33,331 nt of DNA from Bacteroidota bacterium (GTDB taxonomy: Bacteria > Bacteroidota > Ignavibacteria > Palsa-1295): assembly GCA_030706385.1 (NCBI GenBank), contig JAUZOQ010000033.1, positions 1-33,331 of the forward strand, read 5' to 3'. Positions 1 to 7,957 of this stretch are shown here, in pieces. Below the pieces are notes generated by a model. The model worked only from the letters and a program-made list of their open reading frames with translations. It had not been told where the DNA came from and did no database searches. Numbering within the stretch: the first letter of the stretch is position 1; each line of letters opens with the position of its first letter. The position numbers and the translations under genes were made by a program.

Positions 1-474
1 ACTTGCAGCCTACTCCCTGTCCTCGCCAAAGCTCGCCTCAAACAATGCCTTCTCCCTTACCGGCAGGACACTCTAGCTGAGCGATCTGTTTGCCATCCAG
101 ATAAAAGCATTAAAAGAACCTGTTGAAGCGAACTTCTGAGTACAAAAATACGGAATAAAAACATGAATTGCAAGGACAAAAGTATCGGATATTCCTCAAG
201 CAATCATACTTAACTTATTGAAAAATAATAACTTAAAAAATAAGTGAAATAAATTAAAATTGCCGAAAATAGGCTGGAAATAGGGGATCAATAGCTCGAA
301 GTTGTGGCATCACCTTGCGGATTGGGATAAAGTACTCGGCTGATTTTGGAATCGAAGATTTTTCACCCATTCCAGGAACATGGATAGGCGCATGCAGCAT
401 AGAACTTTCCAAGACTAGCTATGTTCAACGGAGGGTCTAATAGCAACAAACTGGGATAAAAAGTCGTGGGAGCC
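1..474. other. Non-coding leader region, no recognisable gene
   Basis: No convincing gene was found. A forward frame is open from base 1 to a stop at 124-126, but its 41 codons match no family I recognise. It could be the tail of a gene lying upstream or chance. Bases about 190-270 are strongly A+T rich and may hold the promoter for the first secreted-protein gene, but I see no clear TAnnTTTG match there. Confidence 0.5.
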
Positions 475-2250
475 ATGAAGAAATTCTTTTATAGATATCC
501 TCGAAAAGGGCCCACCTCGTTCTTTTTTCTTATCTCATTGCTGGTTTTCTCTATTCATGTGTCAGCCGTTCATTCGCAATGGACGCTGATCGCACCAAAT
601 AGAGTTCTGCCTCTCGCATCACCCACGGCGGAGTGGGGTGCCATCGACTACAAAGACGGCATCTTATGGGTCGGGTGGCAAGATTTGTGGTTCTCACCAG
701 ACTCAGGAAAAACCTGGCAAAAGTCTAATATTCCCTTGGCGAATAGCGCTATTACCAACATTGATTTTTTTGACAATTCATCCGGAATTGTATCGACGAA
801 TTCACAAGGTGTATTCCTTACACGAGATCGTGGTCAGACGTGGTCGCAAATCTTGTCAACTTCGACTGTTGTTCCAAGTTCTGTCTTCGATTCTGCTCCC
901 AATGTTATCCATGCATTATTAGCGAGTTCGGATTTCTACACAACGACGAATGGAGGACTTAGCTGGACGTCCTCGCATCTGCCGGACGACCTGGGGGTTT
1001 CATTCACAATTACCAAGGATAGAACAATCTACGTTCACACTTCTCCTTTTTTCGGGAATGGAAGTATCTGGGCCTCGAACGACTTGGGTTCGAATTGGCA
1101 TGTAATTTCCCAAGGGTATATCGATGCGGACTCGTATTCTCTCTGCGCTGATTCATGCGACGCAAATCGGCTCTACCTGGCAAACGAAGAATACTTCACC
1201 CGAAATAATGGCAACTCTGAAATTTTTATTTCAAGCGACAGAGGTCAGTCTTGGATCAGCGCGATCGGTTTTCAGAGAACATATTTTACAGGTTCGATGA
1301 CTTGTACGAAGAATGCCATCTTTACCTCGAGCCTGACCAACGGTCTGTATCGTTCAATTGATAGGGGACTCACATGGAAGTCGATCGGAGGCCCGTCGGG
1401 TATTTTGGCTGACTCTCGAAATATTGCATGTATTGATGACAATATTCTCTTCGTCCTTGACGGTCAAGGAAACATTTGGGAGACGATCAATAGCGGAGGA
1501 GACTCGCTGCAGATACATACTTCAACCTTGCAAATCAATAGCGACAATATAACGAGACGAATTGCTTCGAACAGCCGAGACCAATTTCCGGTGAGTATCT
1601 ATTATCCACACGAAGCCTATTATCGACCAGTTGATTCGATTTCCTTCATTCTAAAATATTCAGAATCAATAGAATATCTAGGGGATTCTGTCTGTCAGGG
1701 TTGGAGTATTCGCCAAAGCGCAATCACAGACTCGACGATCTTGTTTGCTCTAAGGCGAACTATCCCTGCTGCTCCCGCATTAGATTCAATGATCTTAAAA
1801 GTATACTTTCAGGGAGTGGTATCTAATGAAAAGACTGCAACATTAACCCTCGATGAAATCAATTTCAATCAAGATACAACCTTTCGCGATTGCATGATTG
1901 CTGCGCTATCGAAGACTGATACATTATTTGTAGATATTACTAATGAATGTGGCGATAGCATCCTTCGACAATTTCTGACAAAAAGCACCATTCCGTTCAG
2001 GATACTTTCTCTCCGCCCCAATCCTGCACAAGACGAACTGCAGATCGATGTGCAGTCGGCAGTGAAGCAGGATGCAAACATCGAGATCTGCAATGCTTTG
2101 GGAGTGCGAGTCTATTCCGATTCGAGGAATTTGGCTAATGGCGCGAACAGTATTCATCTCGAAACCAAAGGACTGGCATCGGGCTTATATATCGTGCGCA
2201 TCACTTCGGCTTGCGGCGCGACATCGCAGGAATTTGTAAAGGTGAACTAG
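475..2250 (+). CDS. T9SS-secreted Asp-box beta-propeller protein
   Basis: This is a predicted exported protein of about 591 residues. A basic N-terminus followed by a hydrophobic stretch ending near VHSQ forms a signal peptide. Six Asp-box motifs of the type S/T-x-D-x-G-x-T/S-W (for example SPDSGKTW, TRDRGQTW, SSDRGQSW, SIDRGLTW) occur between about residues 75 and 302, as in sialidase/BNR and YCF48-like beta-propellers. The last 80 residues form a type A T9SS sorting domain (LRPNPAQDEL, then ALGVRVY, GLASGLYIVRI and a terminal FVKVN), so the protein should cross the outer membrane through T9SS and be anchored or released at the surface. The ATG at 475 is preferred. A GTG at 466 would add three residues and has a better-spaced GGGA. 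No enzymatic residues are evident, and the substrate is unknown. Confidence 0.85.
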   Translation: MKKFFYRYPRKGPTSFFFLISLLVFSIHVSAVHSQWTLIAPNRVLPLASPTAEWGAIDYKDGILWVGWQDLWFSPDSGKTWQKSNIPLANSAITNIDFFDNSSGIVSTNSQGVFLTRDRGQTWSQILSTSTVVPSSVFDSAPNVIHALLASSDFYTTTNGGLSWTSSHLPDDLGVSFTITKDRTIYVHTSPFFGNGSIWASNDLGSNWHVISQGYIDADSYSLCADSCDANRLYLANEEYFTRNNGNSEIFISSDRGQSWISAIGFQRTYFTGSMTCTKNAIFTSSLTNGLYRSIDRGLTWKSIGGPSGILADSRNIACIDDNILFVLDGQGNIWETINSGGDSLQIHTSTLQINSDNITRRIASNSRDQFPVSIYYPHEAYYRPVDSISFILKYSESIEYLGDSVCQGWSIRQSAITDSTILFALRRTIPAAPALDSMILKVYFQGVVSNEKTATLTLDEINFNQDTTFRDCMIAALSKTDTLFVDITNECGDSILRQFLTKSTIPFRILSLRPNPAQDELQIDVQSAVKQDANIEICNALGVRVYSDSRNLANGANSIHLETKGLASGLYIVRITSACGATSQEFVKVN

Positions 2251-2295
2251 GTAGAATCTCAAACTTATGTATAGCGAGCAGCTCCTTCCACGTTG

Positions 2296-4053
2296 ATGCT
2301 GAAAAACCTATCCTTAATATCCTGCTTCATTCTGCTCCTAACCCTGAGTGAGGCAGAGGCACAGTCTATTTCTGTGCAACACTATGTTTTATGTTTTCTG
2401 GGCGACGGGTATAGTCCCTCCGAGTTGTCCAAATGGCCCGACTCCGGGAGTTGTATTTATTTCGGTTCTTACGATGAGGACACTGCAAGGATTGTAATTA
2501 CTTGCAAGGCGTACCCGAGTTTTAAGAAAGTACTTCTTCTACCTCCCAAAACATCGATTCGATATAAGATTTGGAAGGATATTATTCCACAAATAGAAAC
2601 GAGCGAGGAAGTAAGTGACAAAGCCGTTGTCATAAATTCGGATCATCCCATAACTTGCATGTATACTCCCCTGACGGGGGAGACGCCAGGTGATGCTGTA
2701 TTTGCCTATCCCAAGAATCAATATTCCGGTGCGGAGTTTATCGCGCAGTATATGATTATGAGTTATCCTGTTAACAAGGACCCATATGACTCTACCTGGT
2801 GCTGTCACTCTCCATCAGAGTTTGCCATAGCGGCATTCGAGGACAGCACCCAGGTAACAATCATTCTAAAAAGTGATACATGGAATGGTGCTGATTCAGG
2901 GACAACTCGGCAGTATATGCTTATGTCAGGACAATGCGTTCAGATCTATAGCTCTAGAAGATATTTCTACAAAACCTACGATCTTACAGGTAGTTTCATA
3001 CAAGCGAATAAACCGGTATCGGTCTATGCCGGCAATGGTGGAACCAGTATGCCGACTCAACAAGAAGTTGGGCAAGCATGGTGGGACGAAGGAACATTAT
3101 TCGAAGCTATTCCTCCAATGAGTACTTGGGGAAGATCATTTCTCTGCCGACTTCATGCTCCTCGGCTACCAGGATACTATAACATCGGTGATCACCCTTT
3201 CGACATTATACGAGTACTTGCCGGGAGCAATAATACTTTAGTTACGATCAACGGCATGCCCTGGACGACTCTTGCCTCAGGACAATATCGGGATACTGCC
3301 ATAAGTGACATTTTTGCTATCGAAACATCTCAGCCTGTACTGGTCGCTCAATTTGACCATCAGAAATATGCCGGGGATTTAACAGGTGGTCCGGATATGG
3401 CCATTGTCTCGCCTTTGGAGCAGAGAACCAATGATCTTAGATTCTTCAGTTCGCATGATTTTGAAGATTTTGCCGACACGGCAGAAAGGTACAACGATCA
3501 TTACATGGTAATTTCGGGAGACCAGAGTATTAGGAATACTATTACTTTTGACGGTGCTCCATTGCCGGATACGGGATTTGTCAATATCGCAACTATTTTG
3601 AATGGAGAGAATCTTGTCATCGGCAGCTATGCCATTGACTCCGGCTTCCATCACATTTCAACATCCAGCCCGAAGGGGTTGACGCTTCTGGTATATGGTG
3701 GCGGTGATGGCTTTGGCTATGCGTATGGAATCGGAAGTCTAACCGTTCCGAAATCTGATCTTTCAAGTTCGATTGCTCCTTCAAATTCTTTGAGTCTGCA
3801 GCCACCATATCCAAATCCGACGGACGGAAATTCCGTGATTGTGACGATAGGAGGAGGAGATGTACAGTCTGTTCGCGGAGTGACGACACTTACGATGTTC
3901 GATGTCTTGGGACGGGAAGTCTACCACGAGAATATCCCTGCAGGCATATCGCAGGTCGAACTTCCGATCAGGAATCTCAGCGAAGGAATATATTACATTC
4001 AACTCGCAACTTCAACCGGCTCTCTTACACAGAAGTTCGTGAAGAGTAAATGA
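2296..4053 (+). CDS. T9SS-secreted IgGFc-binding-family protein (copy 1)
   Basis: This predicted surface protein of about 585 residues has a signal peptide ending near SEAEAQ. Its body resembles the IgGFc-binding N-terminal family seen in many bacterial secreted proteins. Family-like blocks include SEFAIAAFEDSTQVTI, a PVSVYAGNGG strand and EAIPPMSTWGRSF. The C-terminus (YPNPTDG, DVLGREVY, LSEGIYYIQL, FVKSK) is a T9SS type A sorting domain. The ATG at 2296 is preferred over the TTG one codon upstream. It lies 45 bases after the preceding T9SS cargo gene, so the two are probably co-transcribed. It shares blocks with the next gene (EFAVAAF, KPIAVYGGHA, EAMPPYSTWGYSF), so the two are paralogues. 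The ligand is unknown, and the family name does not imply antibody binding here. Confidence 0.8.
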   Translation: MLKNLSLISCFILLLTLSEAEAQSISVQHYVLCFLGDGYSPSELSKWPDSGSCIYFGSYDEDTARIVITCKAYPSFKKVLLLPPKTSIRYKIWKDIIPQIETSEEVSDKAVVINSDHPITCMYTPLTGETPGDAVFAYPKNQYSGAEFIAQYMIMSYPVNKDPYDSTWCCHSPSEFAIAAFEDSTQVTIILKSDTWNGADSGTTRQYMLMSGQCVQIYSSRRYFYKTYDLTGSFIQANKPVSVYAGNGGTSMPTQQEVGQAWWDEGTLFEAIPPMSTWGRSFLCRLHAPRLPGYYNIGDHPFDIIRVLAGSNNTLVTINGMPWTTLASGQYRDTAISDIFAIETSQPVLVAQFDHQKYAGDLTGGPDMAIVSPLEQRTNDLRFFSSHDFEDFADTAERYNDHYMVISGDQSIRNTITFDGAPLPDTGFVNIATILNGENLVIGSYAIDSGFHHISTSSPKGLTLLVYGGGDGFGYAYGIGSLTVPKSDLSSSIAPSNSLSLQPPYPNPTDGNSVIVTIGGGDVQSVRGVTTLTMFDVLGREVYHENIPAGISQVELPIRNLSEGIYYIQLATSTGSLTQKFVKSK

Positions 4054-4061
4054 CAATGTTT

Positions 4062-4151
4062 GTAGGGGCACGCTGCGCGTGCCCTTTTGATGACTTCCAA
4101 ATATCTCTGGATACGCACAACTTCAGCAGGGCACGCGCAGCGTGCCCCTAC
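4062..4151. repeat. Inverted-repeat element, copy 1 (24-bp perfect arms)
   Basis: The left arm at 4062-4085 (GTAGGGGCACGCTGCGCGTG then CCCT) is exactly reverse-complementary to the right arm at 4128-4151, with a 42-base spacer. Each arm also contains its own hairpin, GGGCACGC-TGC-GCGTGCCC. The architecture is REP/BIME- or MITE-like, and a near-identical second copy lies at 6433-6524. It sits just after one T9SS cargo gene and could also act as a transcription barrier, but there is no clear T tract. Confidence 0.9.
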
Positions 4152-4187
4152 GAGGGTTGATTGCCGTCCTTTCAGATTAGGTATCTT

Positions 4188-4216
4188 TTTGACCCCTTCA
4201 AGCGTTAGTATATTTA
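4188..4216 (+). promoter_or_regulatory. Candidate Bacteroidota-type promoter
   Basis: TTTG at 4188-4191 and TATATTTA at 4209-4216 are separated by 17 bases. This resembles the -33 TTTG / -7 TAnnTTTG arrangement, with the last base of the -7 box mismatched. It lies 31 bases before the ATG of the following cargo gene, and the inverted repeat upstream may separate that gene from the preceding pair. Confidence 0.3.
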
Positions 4217-4247
4217 CACAGAACGTATCCACCATCCATGCACATCT

Positions 4248-6407
4248 ATGTATAAAGGGAAAGTGCTTTCTTTTCGCCAGATCGTGGCAAGCTCTATGAT
4301 TCTCGCCACCGGAGTAATTTCGTTTTCGACCACACTCATGGCGCAGACATGTGGGGGAACGGGGACTCCGCCGATCGCAACAAGCCAGGGACAAGAATTC
4401 CTTCTCTGTTTCATGCAGAACGAAGTTCCGGCATACGACGAGACGAGCTTTCGTTATCAGGATATCTATGTCGCTTCGGCAGTCGATACAGGCATTACGC
4501 AGGTAACGATCACGTGCAAAGCCTTTCCGGGCTGGAGAAAAGACATTTTTCTTGCTCCGCGCGAAGCGCAATCCTACAGGCTTTCCACCGATCCTGTTGT
4601 CGGCGGGCCGGGCAAAGATGCCATCATGGAGGATTGCGGAAATATCAATAAGACCGTATTCAGAGTTGTCTCCACAGCTCCTATCGCATGCTACGGGATG
4701 AATAACAAACAATTCACGGCCGATGCGTTTCTTGCTCTTCCCAAGACTCTTACCGGCCCGGCCGGAATCGAATACCGGATCATGAGCTTCACGAATTCTA
4801 CTTCTATTGTTCCCGAAATGCCGTCGGAGTTTGCTGTGGCAGCCTTCGATAGCAATACGACGGTTAAGATCGTCCCATCGGCACGAACATGCAATGGCGA
4901 TGACTCGGGCAAAACGTTAACGTTCATCCTCAATGCCGGCGAAGGAGTTCAGATCCAAACAGATCGGTTTACGCCTCTGCTCGATATGACGGGATCGGAT
5001 ATTCATTCGGATAAGCCCATCGCCGTATATGGCGGGCATGCCAGGACGGAAGTACCGCTTGGCTATGCCTTCGATGATAACGGAACGGAGCGAACAACTC
5101 GGGACCATCTATGCGAAGCAATGCCTCCTTATAGCACCTGGGGTTATTCGTTCGTCACGAAGAATTTCGGAAGACCGGTTGGCGATGTACTGCGCGTGCT
5201 GGCAGGAGTCGATGGCACTGTAGTGAAGATCAATAATCAGGTCTGGGGCATACCGATGCGCGCGAATACCTTTCGCGATACGATCATCACTCCGAGCATT
5301 TTGCCGCTGGGAAATATCATCACCGTTGAAACGGATCCGAATCATCTCGTCCTCGTCGGAATGATCGCTCATAGTGCAGCCGACGTTCCCGGTACGGGCG
5401 ATCCTTTTCTTACCATCGTTCCGTCATTGAACCAGTTGTATTCGGATTTCTCGTATTTCATTTGCAACGATTCGCTTCAGTATTCTTCGACTGAGCAACA
5501 TCTGATCATCGCTGCCGAAGCGAGTATTGCAGGTAATATTATGGTGGACTCGACTCTCGTTCCTGCAAGTAATTTCACAAGTATTCCGTGGCCGCTTTTC
5601 GAGGGCAAACATTACGTAGCAGCTACGATCGATCAGCACATGGGGACTCATCGCATTGTCTGTCCGGCAATTCCTGGATCGGGATTTACGATCCTTGCCT
5701 ACGGATGGGGCCATGTGATATCGTACGGATATCCGGCCGGTCTCTTGTTAAAACCTACGAATGGAATTATGCCGATGAAGTCCGAGATTCCGAATGTATC
5801 TCCAGGCCCCGGCGCATCGTGGAGCGCTCCGCCTCCCTCTATTATCATCAGAAATATTCTTACCGAACCGGTGTATTTCGATAGCGCACGGATTTCCTAC
5901 ACTCAAAATAAGAAGAATGTGAATGTTCGCTTGAAAAAGGATATTGCCATGCAAGTGGGAACGATCGAATCTGCCGAGGAGAAAACGCTGGAGCTTGTTA
6001 CTTCAGAGCCGATCGATGACGTCATTACCGGAAAGGTCCGCGTATGGTATCACTCGAAGTTATGGGTTGATATGTATCCGGTGGATTTCCCGTTCGTCAT
6101 CACACCGGCTCAGAATGCCGGAGTTAGCAATGACGCATCGATTGTTGCAGTGCTTGAGAACTTCCCGAATCCTGCATCGGGAAAGACAACGGTGCATTTC
6201 CGCATTCCCTCACGGGCAGCAGTCAGCGTGAAGATCTATGACGCTCTCGGAAGAGTCGCACGGACGCTTATGCAAACGGTTGTGAATTCCGGAGATCAGA
6301 ATATTCAGGTGAGTACAAAAGGAATGGAGCCGGGAGAATACACGCTGGAATTGCTTGCACCGGAACTCGGGATCAGCGAGCATCGGCATTTAGTGGTGGT
6401 GGAGTAG
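4248..6407 (+). CDS. T9SS-secreted IgGFc-binding-family protein (copy 2)
   Basis: This 719-residue predicted surface protein has an N-terminal export signal ending near TTLMAQ. The IgGFc-binding-like body carries blocks shared with the preceding gene: EFAVAAFDSNTTVKI, KPIAVYGGHA and EAMPPYSTWGYSF. It is longer by an extra segment of about 130 residues (about 505-635) with an Ig-like beta-sandwich appearance, followed by a C-terminal T9SS/FlgD-like sorting domain (LENFPNPASGKT, YDALGRVARTL, MEPGEYTLEL). The two inverted-repeat elements lie on either side of this gene alone. By eye its DNA looks more G+C-rich than the two cargo genes before it. It is a paralogue of its neighbour, probably from an old duplication followed by divergence. 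The ligand is unknown. Confidence 0.8.
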   Translation: MYKGKVLSFRQIVASSMILATGVISFSTTLMAQTCGGTGTPPIATSQGQEFLLCFMQNEVPAYDETSFRYQDIYVASAVDTGITQVTITCKAFPGWRKDIFLAPREAQSYRLSTDPVVGGPGKDAIMEDCGNINKTVFRVVSTAPIACYGMNNKQFTADAFLALPKTLTGPAGIEYRIMSFTNSTSIVPEMPSEFAVAAFDSNTTVKIVPSARTCNGDDSGKTLTFILNAGEGVQIQTDRFTPLLDMTGSDIHSDKPIAVYGGHARTEVPLGYAFDDNGTERTTRDHLCEAMPPYSTWGYSFVTKNFGRPVGDVLRVLAGVDGTVVKINNQVWGIPMRANTFRDTIITPSILPLGNIITVETDPNHLVLVGMIAHSAADVPGTGDPFLTIVPSLNQLYSDFSYFICNDSLQYSSTEQHLIIAAEASIAGNIMVDSTLVPASNFTSIPWPLFEGKHYVAATIDQHMGTHRIVCPAIPGSGFTILAYGWGHVISYGYPAGLLLKPTNGIMPMKSEIPNVSPGPGASWSAPPPSIIIRNILTEPVYFDSARISYTQNKKNVNVRLKKDIAMQVGTIESAEEKTLELVTSEPIDDVITGKVRVWYHSKLWVDMYPVDFPFVITPAQNAGVSNDASIVAVLENFPNPASGKTTVHFRIPSRAAVSVKIYDALGRVARTLMQTVVNSGDQNIQVSTKGMEPGEYTLELLAPELGISEHRHLVVVE

Positions 6408-6432
6408 GGGCGAGTGGCAAACGGTTGCGATT

Positions 6433-6524
6433 GTAGGGGCACGCTGCGCGTGCCCTCCTGATGATACCAATAAACCTGAGGCATTCGGAAGAAATGCAAG
6501 AGGGCACGCGCAGCGTGCCCCTAC
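6433..6524. repeat. Inverted-repeat element, copy 2 (25-bp perfect arms)
   Basis: The left arm at 6433-6457 and the right arm at 6500-6524 are perfect reverse complements with a 42-base spacer. The first 24 bases of the left arm are identical to copy 1. The spacers are diverged but still alignable: both begin near TGATGA, followed by CCAA. This indicates two copies of one element in the same orientation. It lies between convergent genes, ending 16 bases before the stop codon of the lipoprotein gene. Confidence 0.9.
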
Positions 6525-6540
6525 GAATGGAATTCGCTCC

Positions 6541-7398
6541 TCACTTTGCCGGCGGAATATTCTTTGCCAGAAATACTCGCAGATCCTTTTCTACTCCGGC
6601 CTGCTCGGAACTGGCACTGATCTTTTTTGTGAGATCGTCGTAATGCTGTTTATCGGGGATCTTATTTATCTGTCCGGTTATCACCTGAAGCATTTTGTCG
6701 CCTTTACGTTTGCGAACGAAAAGATATGCTGCAAGGATGAGAAGAAGGGCAACGACAACTCCGACCGTCCACAAGATTGCCGTGATATTATCTTTGAGAA
6801 AACTTTGCTGCTGGTTTGCCGCACCCTGAACGCGTGCTAGGGAACGTGCGACGACAGAATCAATGGAGCTTTGCGTCGATACTCCGAGCAGCGTATCGCG
6901 AACGCGGGCAAGAATTTCTCCGATACGTTTTTCCGTCATCGGTCCCAGGAGGCCATCGCTGACAAGTTTCTGAAGCCTGTCTTGCGTAGCGGGCCCGAGC
7001 ACATCGCGCTGCAGGATCTTTGCCAGCATCGCTCCGGTCTTTTTCCCGAGCGCATCGTCGCGAATGGAATCGAGACCTTGTCGGGCAGTCTGGAGAATAG
7101 TTTTTATCCTTCCGTTCGTCGTTTCACCTGCTAATGTATCAAGAAGCATCGATGCTTCTTTTGCAGATCGAATGCCGGCACGATGGAGCAGCGTATCGAT
7201 GAGCGTGCCAAGTTTCTGCTGCGACTCCTGGCCTGTCAATGAATCGCGAATACCTGTGATGAGGCCGTAGCCGAGTTTATAGGCTATAGAATCTGCATGA
7301 GTCTGCAATTTCGAAGTGAGACCTTCTCCGAGGTTTTCACCCCAGGAAACACAACCTGTGAAGGCTGCTGCGAGGAGAACATATTTTAGATATCTCAT
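6541..7398 (-). CDS. Putative lipoprotein with C-terminal membrane segment
   Basis: This is a 285-residue protein of unknown function. The N-terminus has a lipobox (LAAAFTGC, with Cys16 as the predicted lipidation site). Residues 50-200 are rich in amphipathic helical repeats with recurring Leu-Asp-Thr-Leu-Leu-type motifs (LIDTLLHRAG, MLLDTLAGE, VRDTLLG). A clear transmembrane helix follows at about 205-229, then a basic RKRKGDK stretch and a short charged tail. A lipid anchor and a downstream membrane helix in one protein is unusual: it could tether the protein to two membranes or make a double anchor in one. Its start overlaps the upstream gene's stop as TGATG, so it is translationally coupled as the last gene of the GMC oxidoreductase operon. 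I do not recognise the family. Confidence 0.75.
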   Translation of the reverse strand: MRYLKYVLLAAAFTGCVSWGENLGEGLTSKLQTHADSIAYKLGYGLITGIRDSLTGQESQQKLGTLIDTLLHRAGIRSAKEASMLLDTLAGETTNGRIKTILQTARQGLDSIRDDALGKKTGAMLAKILQRDVLGPATQDRLQKLVSDGLLGPMTEKRIGEILARVRDTLLGVSTQSSIDSVVARSLARVQGAANQQQSFLKDNITAILWTVGVVVALLLILAAYLFVRKRKGDKMLQVITGQINKIPDKQHYDDLTKKISASSEQAGVEKDLRVFLAKNIPPAK

Positions 7399-7910
7399 CA
7401 GGGTACGATCAATCCGTCTACCGATTTGGAAAGAAGTCTCAAACCGAGCTGCGAAAGCACGGGATAGAGGCCATCGACTAAACTCATGCAGACAACGTAT
7501 GGAAACCAGCCGTGGAAGAAGAGGAAATCGGTCTTATCCCAGGTGCCGAGGATCATGTGCTCCGACATCTTTACGATGAAGCTGAAAAATGCGCAGAGGA
7601 ACATCTGCTCCCACATCGGCCGCTTGTAGCACCCTGCGTAAAGGAAGCCGAGGCAGAAGCCGATCCAAATGAAGGAATGAACAAAATCATTTAGCCATGG
7701 AAGGAAGCTCATGAGATTCACGGAGTAGAAAAAATAATTTCCTGCAAACATTGCGATCGACCATCCAATATAGAGCACCCAGTACGTCTTGCGGAAATTC
7801 AGCTCAACCGTATCGTTCGCATAGCGCATCACGAGGGCTAAGAGCCCGTACATAAGAAGCACATAAAGATAATCGAGCAGGGTATTATTTGCGCCTAAGA
7901 ATTCTGTCAT
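7398..7910 (-). CDS. Polytopic membrane protein of unknown function
   Basis: This 170-residue protein is strongly hydrophobic, with about five predicted membrane helices near residues 11-29, 42-62, 66-90, 98-120 and 127-150. Aromatic and acidic residues near the helix ends (WLNDFVHSF, KMSEHM, FFHGWFPY) include several histidines (in VHSF, SEHM and FFHG) that could bind metal or haem, but that is conjecture. It lies 47 bases downstream of the GMC oxidoreductase gene and its stop overlaps the start of the lipoprotein gene by one base. The three are very likely one transcript. It may be a membrane partner of the oxidoreductase. No family is recognised. Confidence 0.75.
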   Translation of the reverse strand: MTEFLGANNTLLDYLYVLLMYGLLALVMRYANDTVELNFRKTYWVLYIGWSIAMFAGNYFFYSVNLMSFLPWLNDFVHSFIWIGFCLGFLYAGCYKRPMWEQMFLCAFFSFIVKMSEHMILGTWDKTDFLFFHGWFPYVVCMSLVDGLYPVLSQLGLRLLSKSVDGLIVP

Positions 7911-7957
7911 GATATAGTCTCCTGTTGATGGTAGTGGATCGGGAAATCAATCTTGTC

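Noticed and set aside
1-126. Possible tail of an upstream forward gene
   Set aside because: The frame is open from base 1 but too short, and its composition gives no family signal. Other frames on both strands are equally plausible.
3999-4712. Reverse reading frame of 237 codons
   Set aside because: It spans the inverted-repeat element and parts of two forward cargo genes with good signal peptides and sorting tails. The translated product is Cys/Arg-rich with no family likeness.
4062-6524. Possible CRISPR array
   Set aside because: There are only two repeat pairs, arranged as inverted arms 2.3 kb apart, with no regular spacers and no cas genes.
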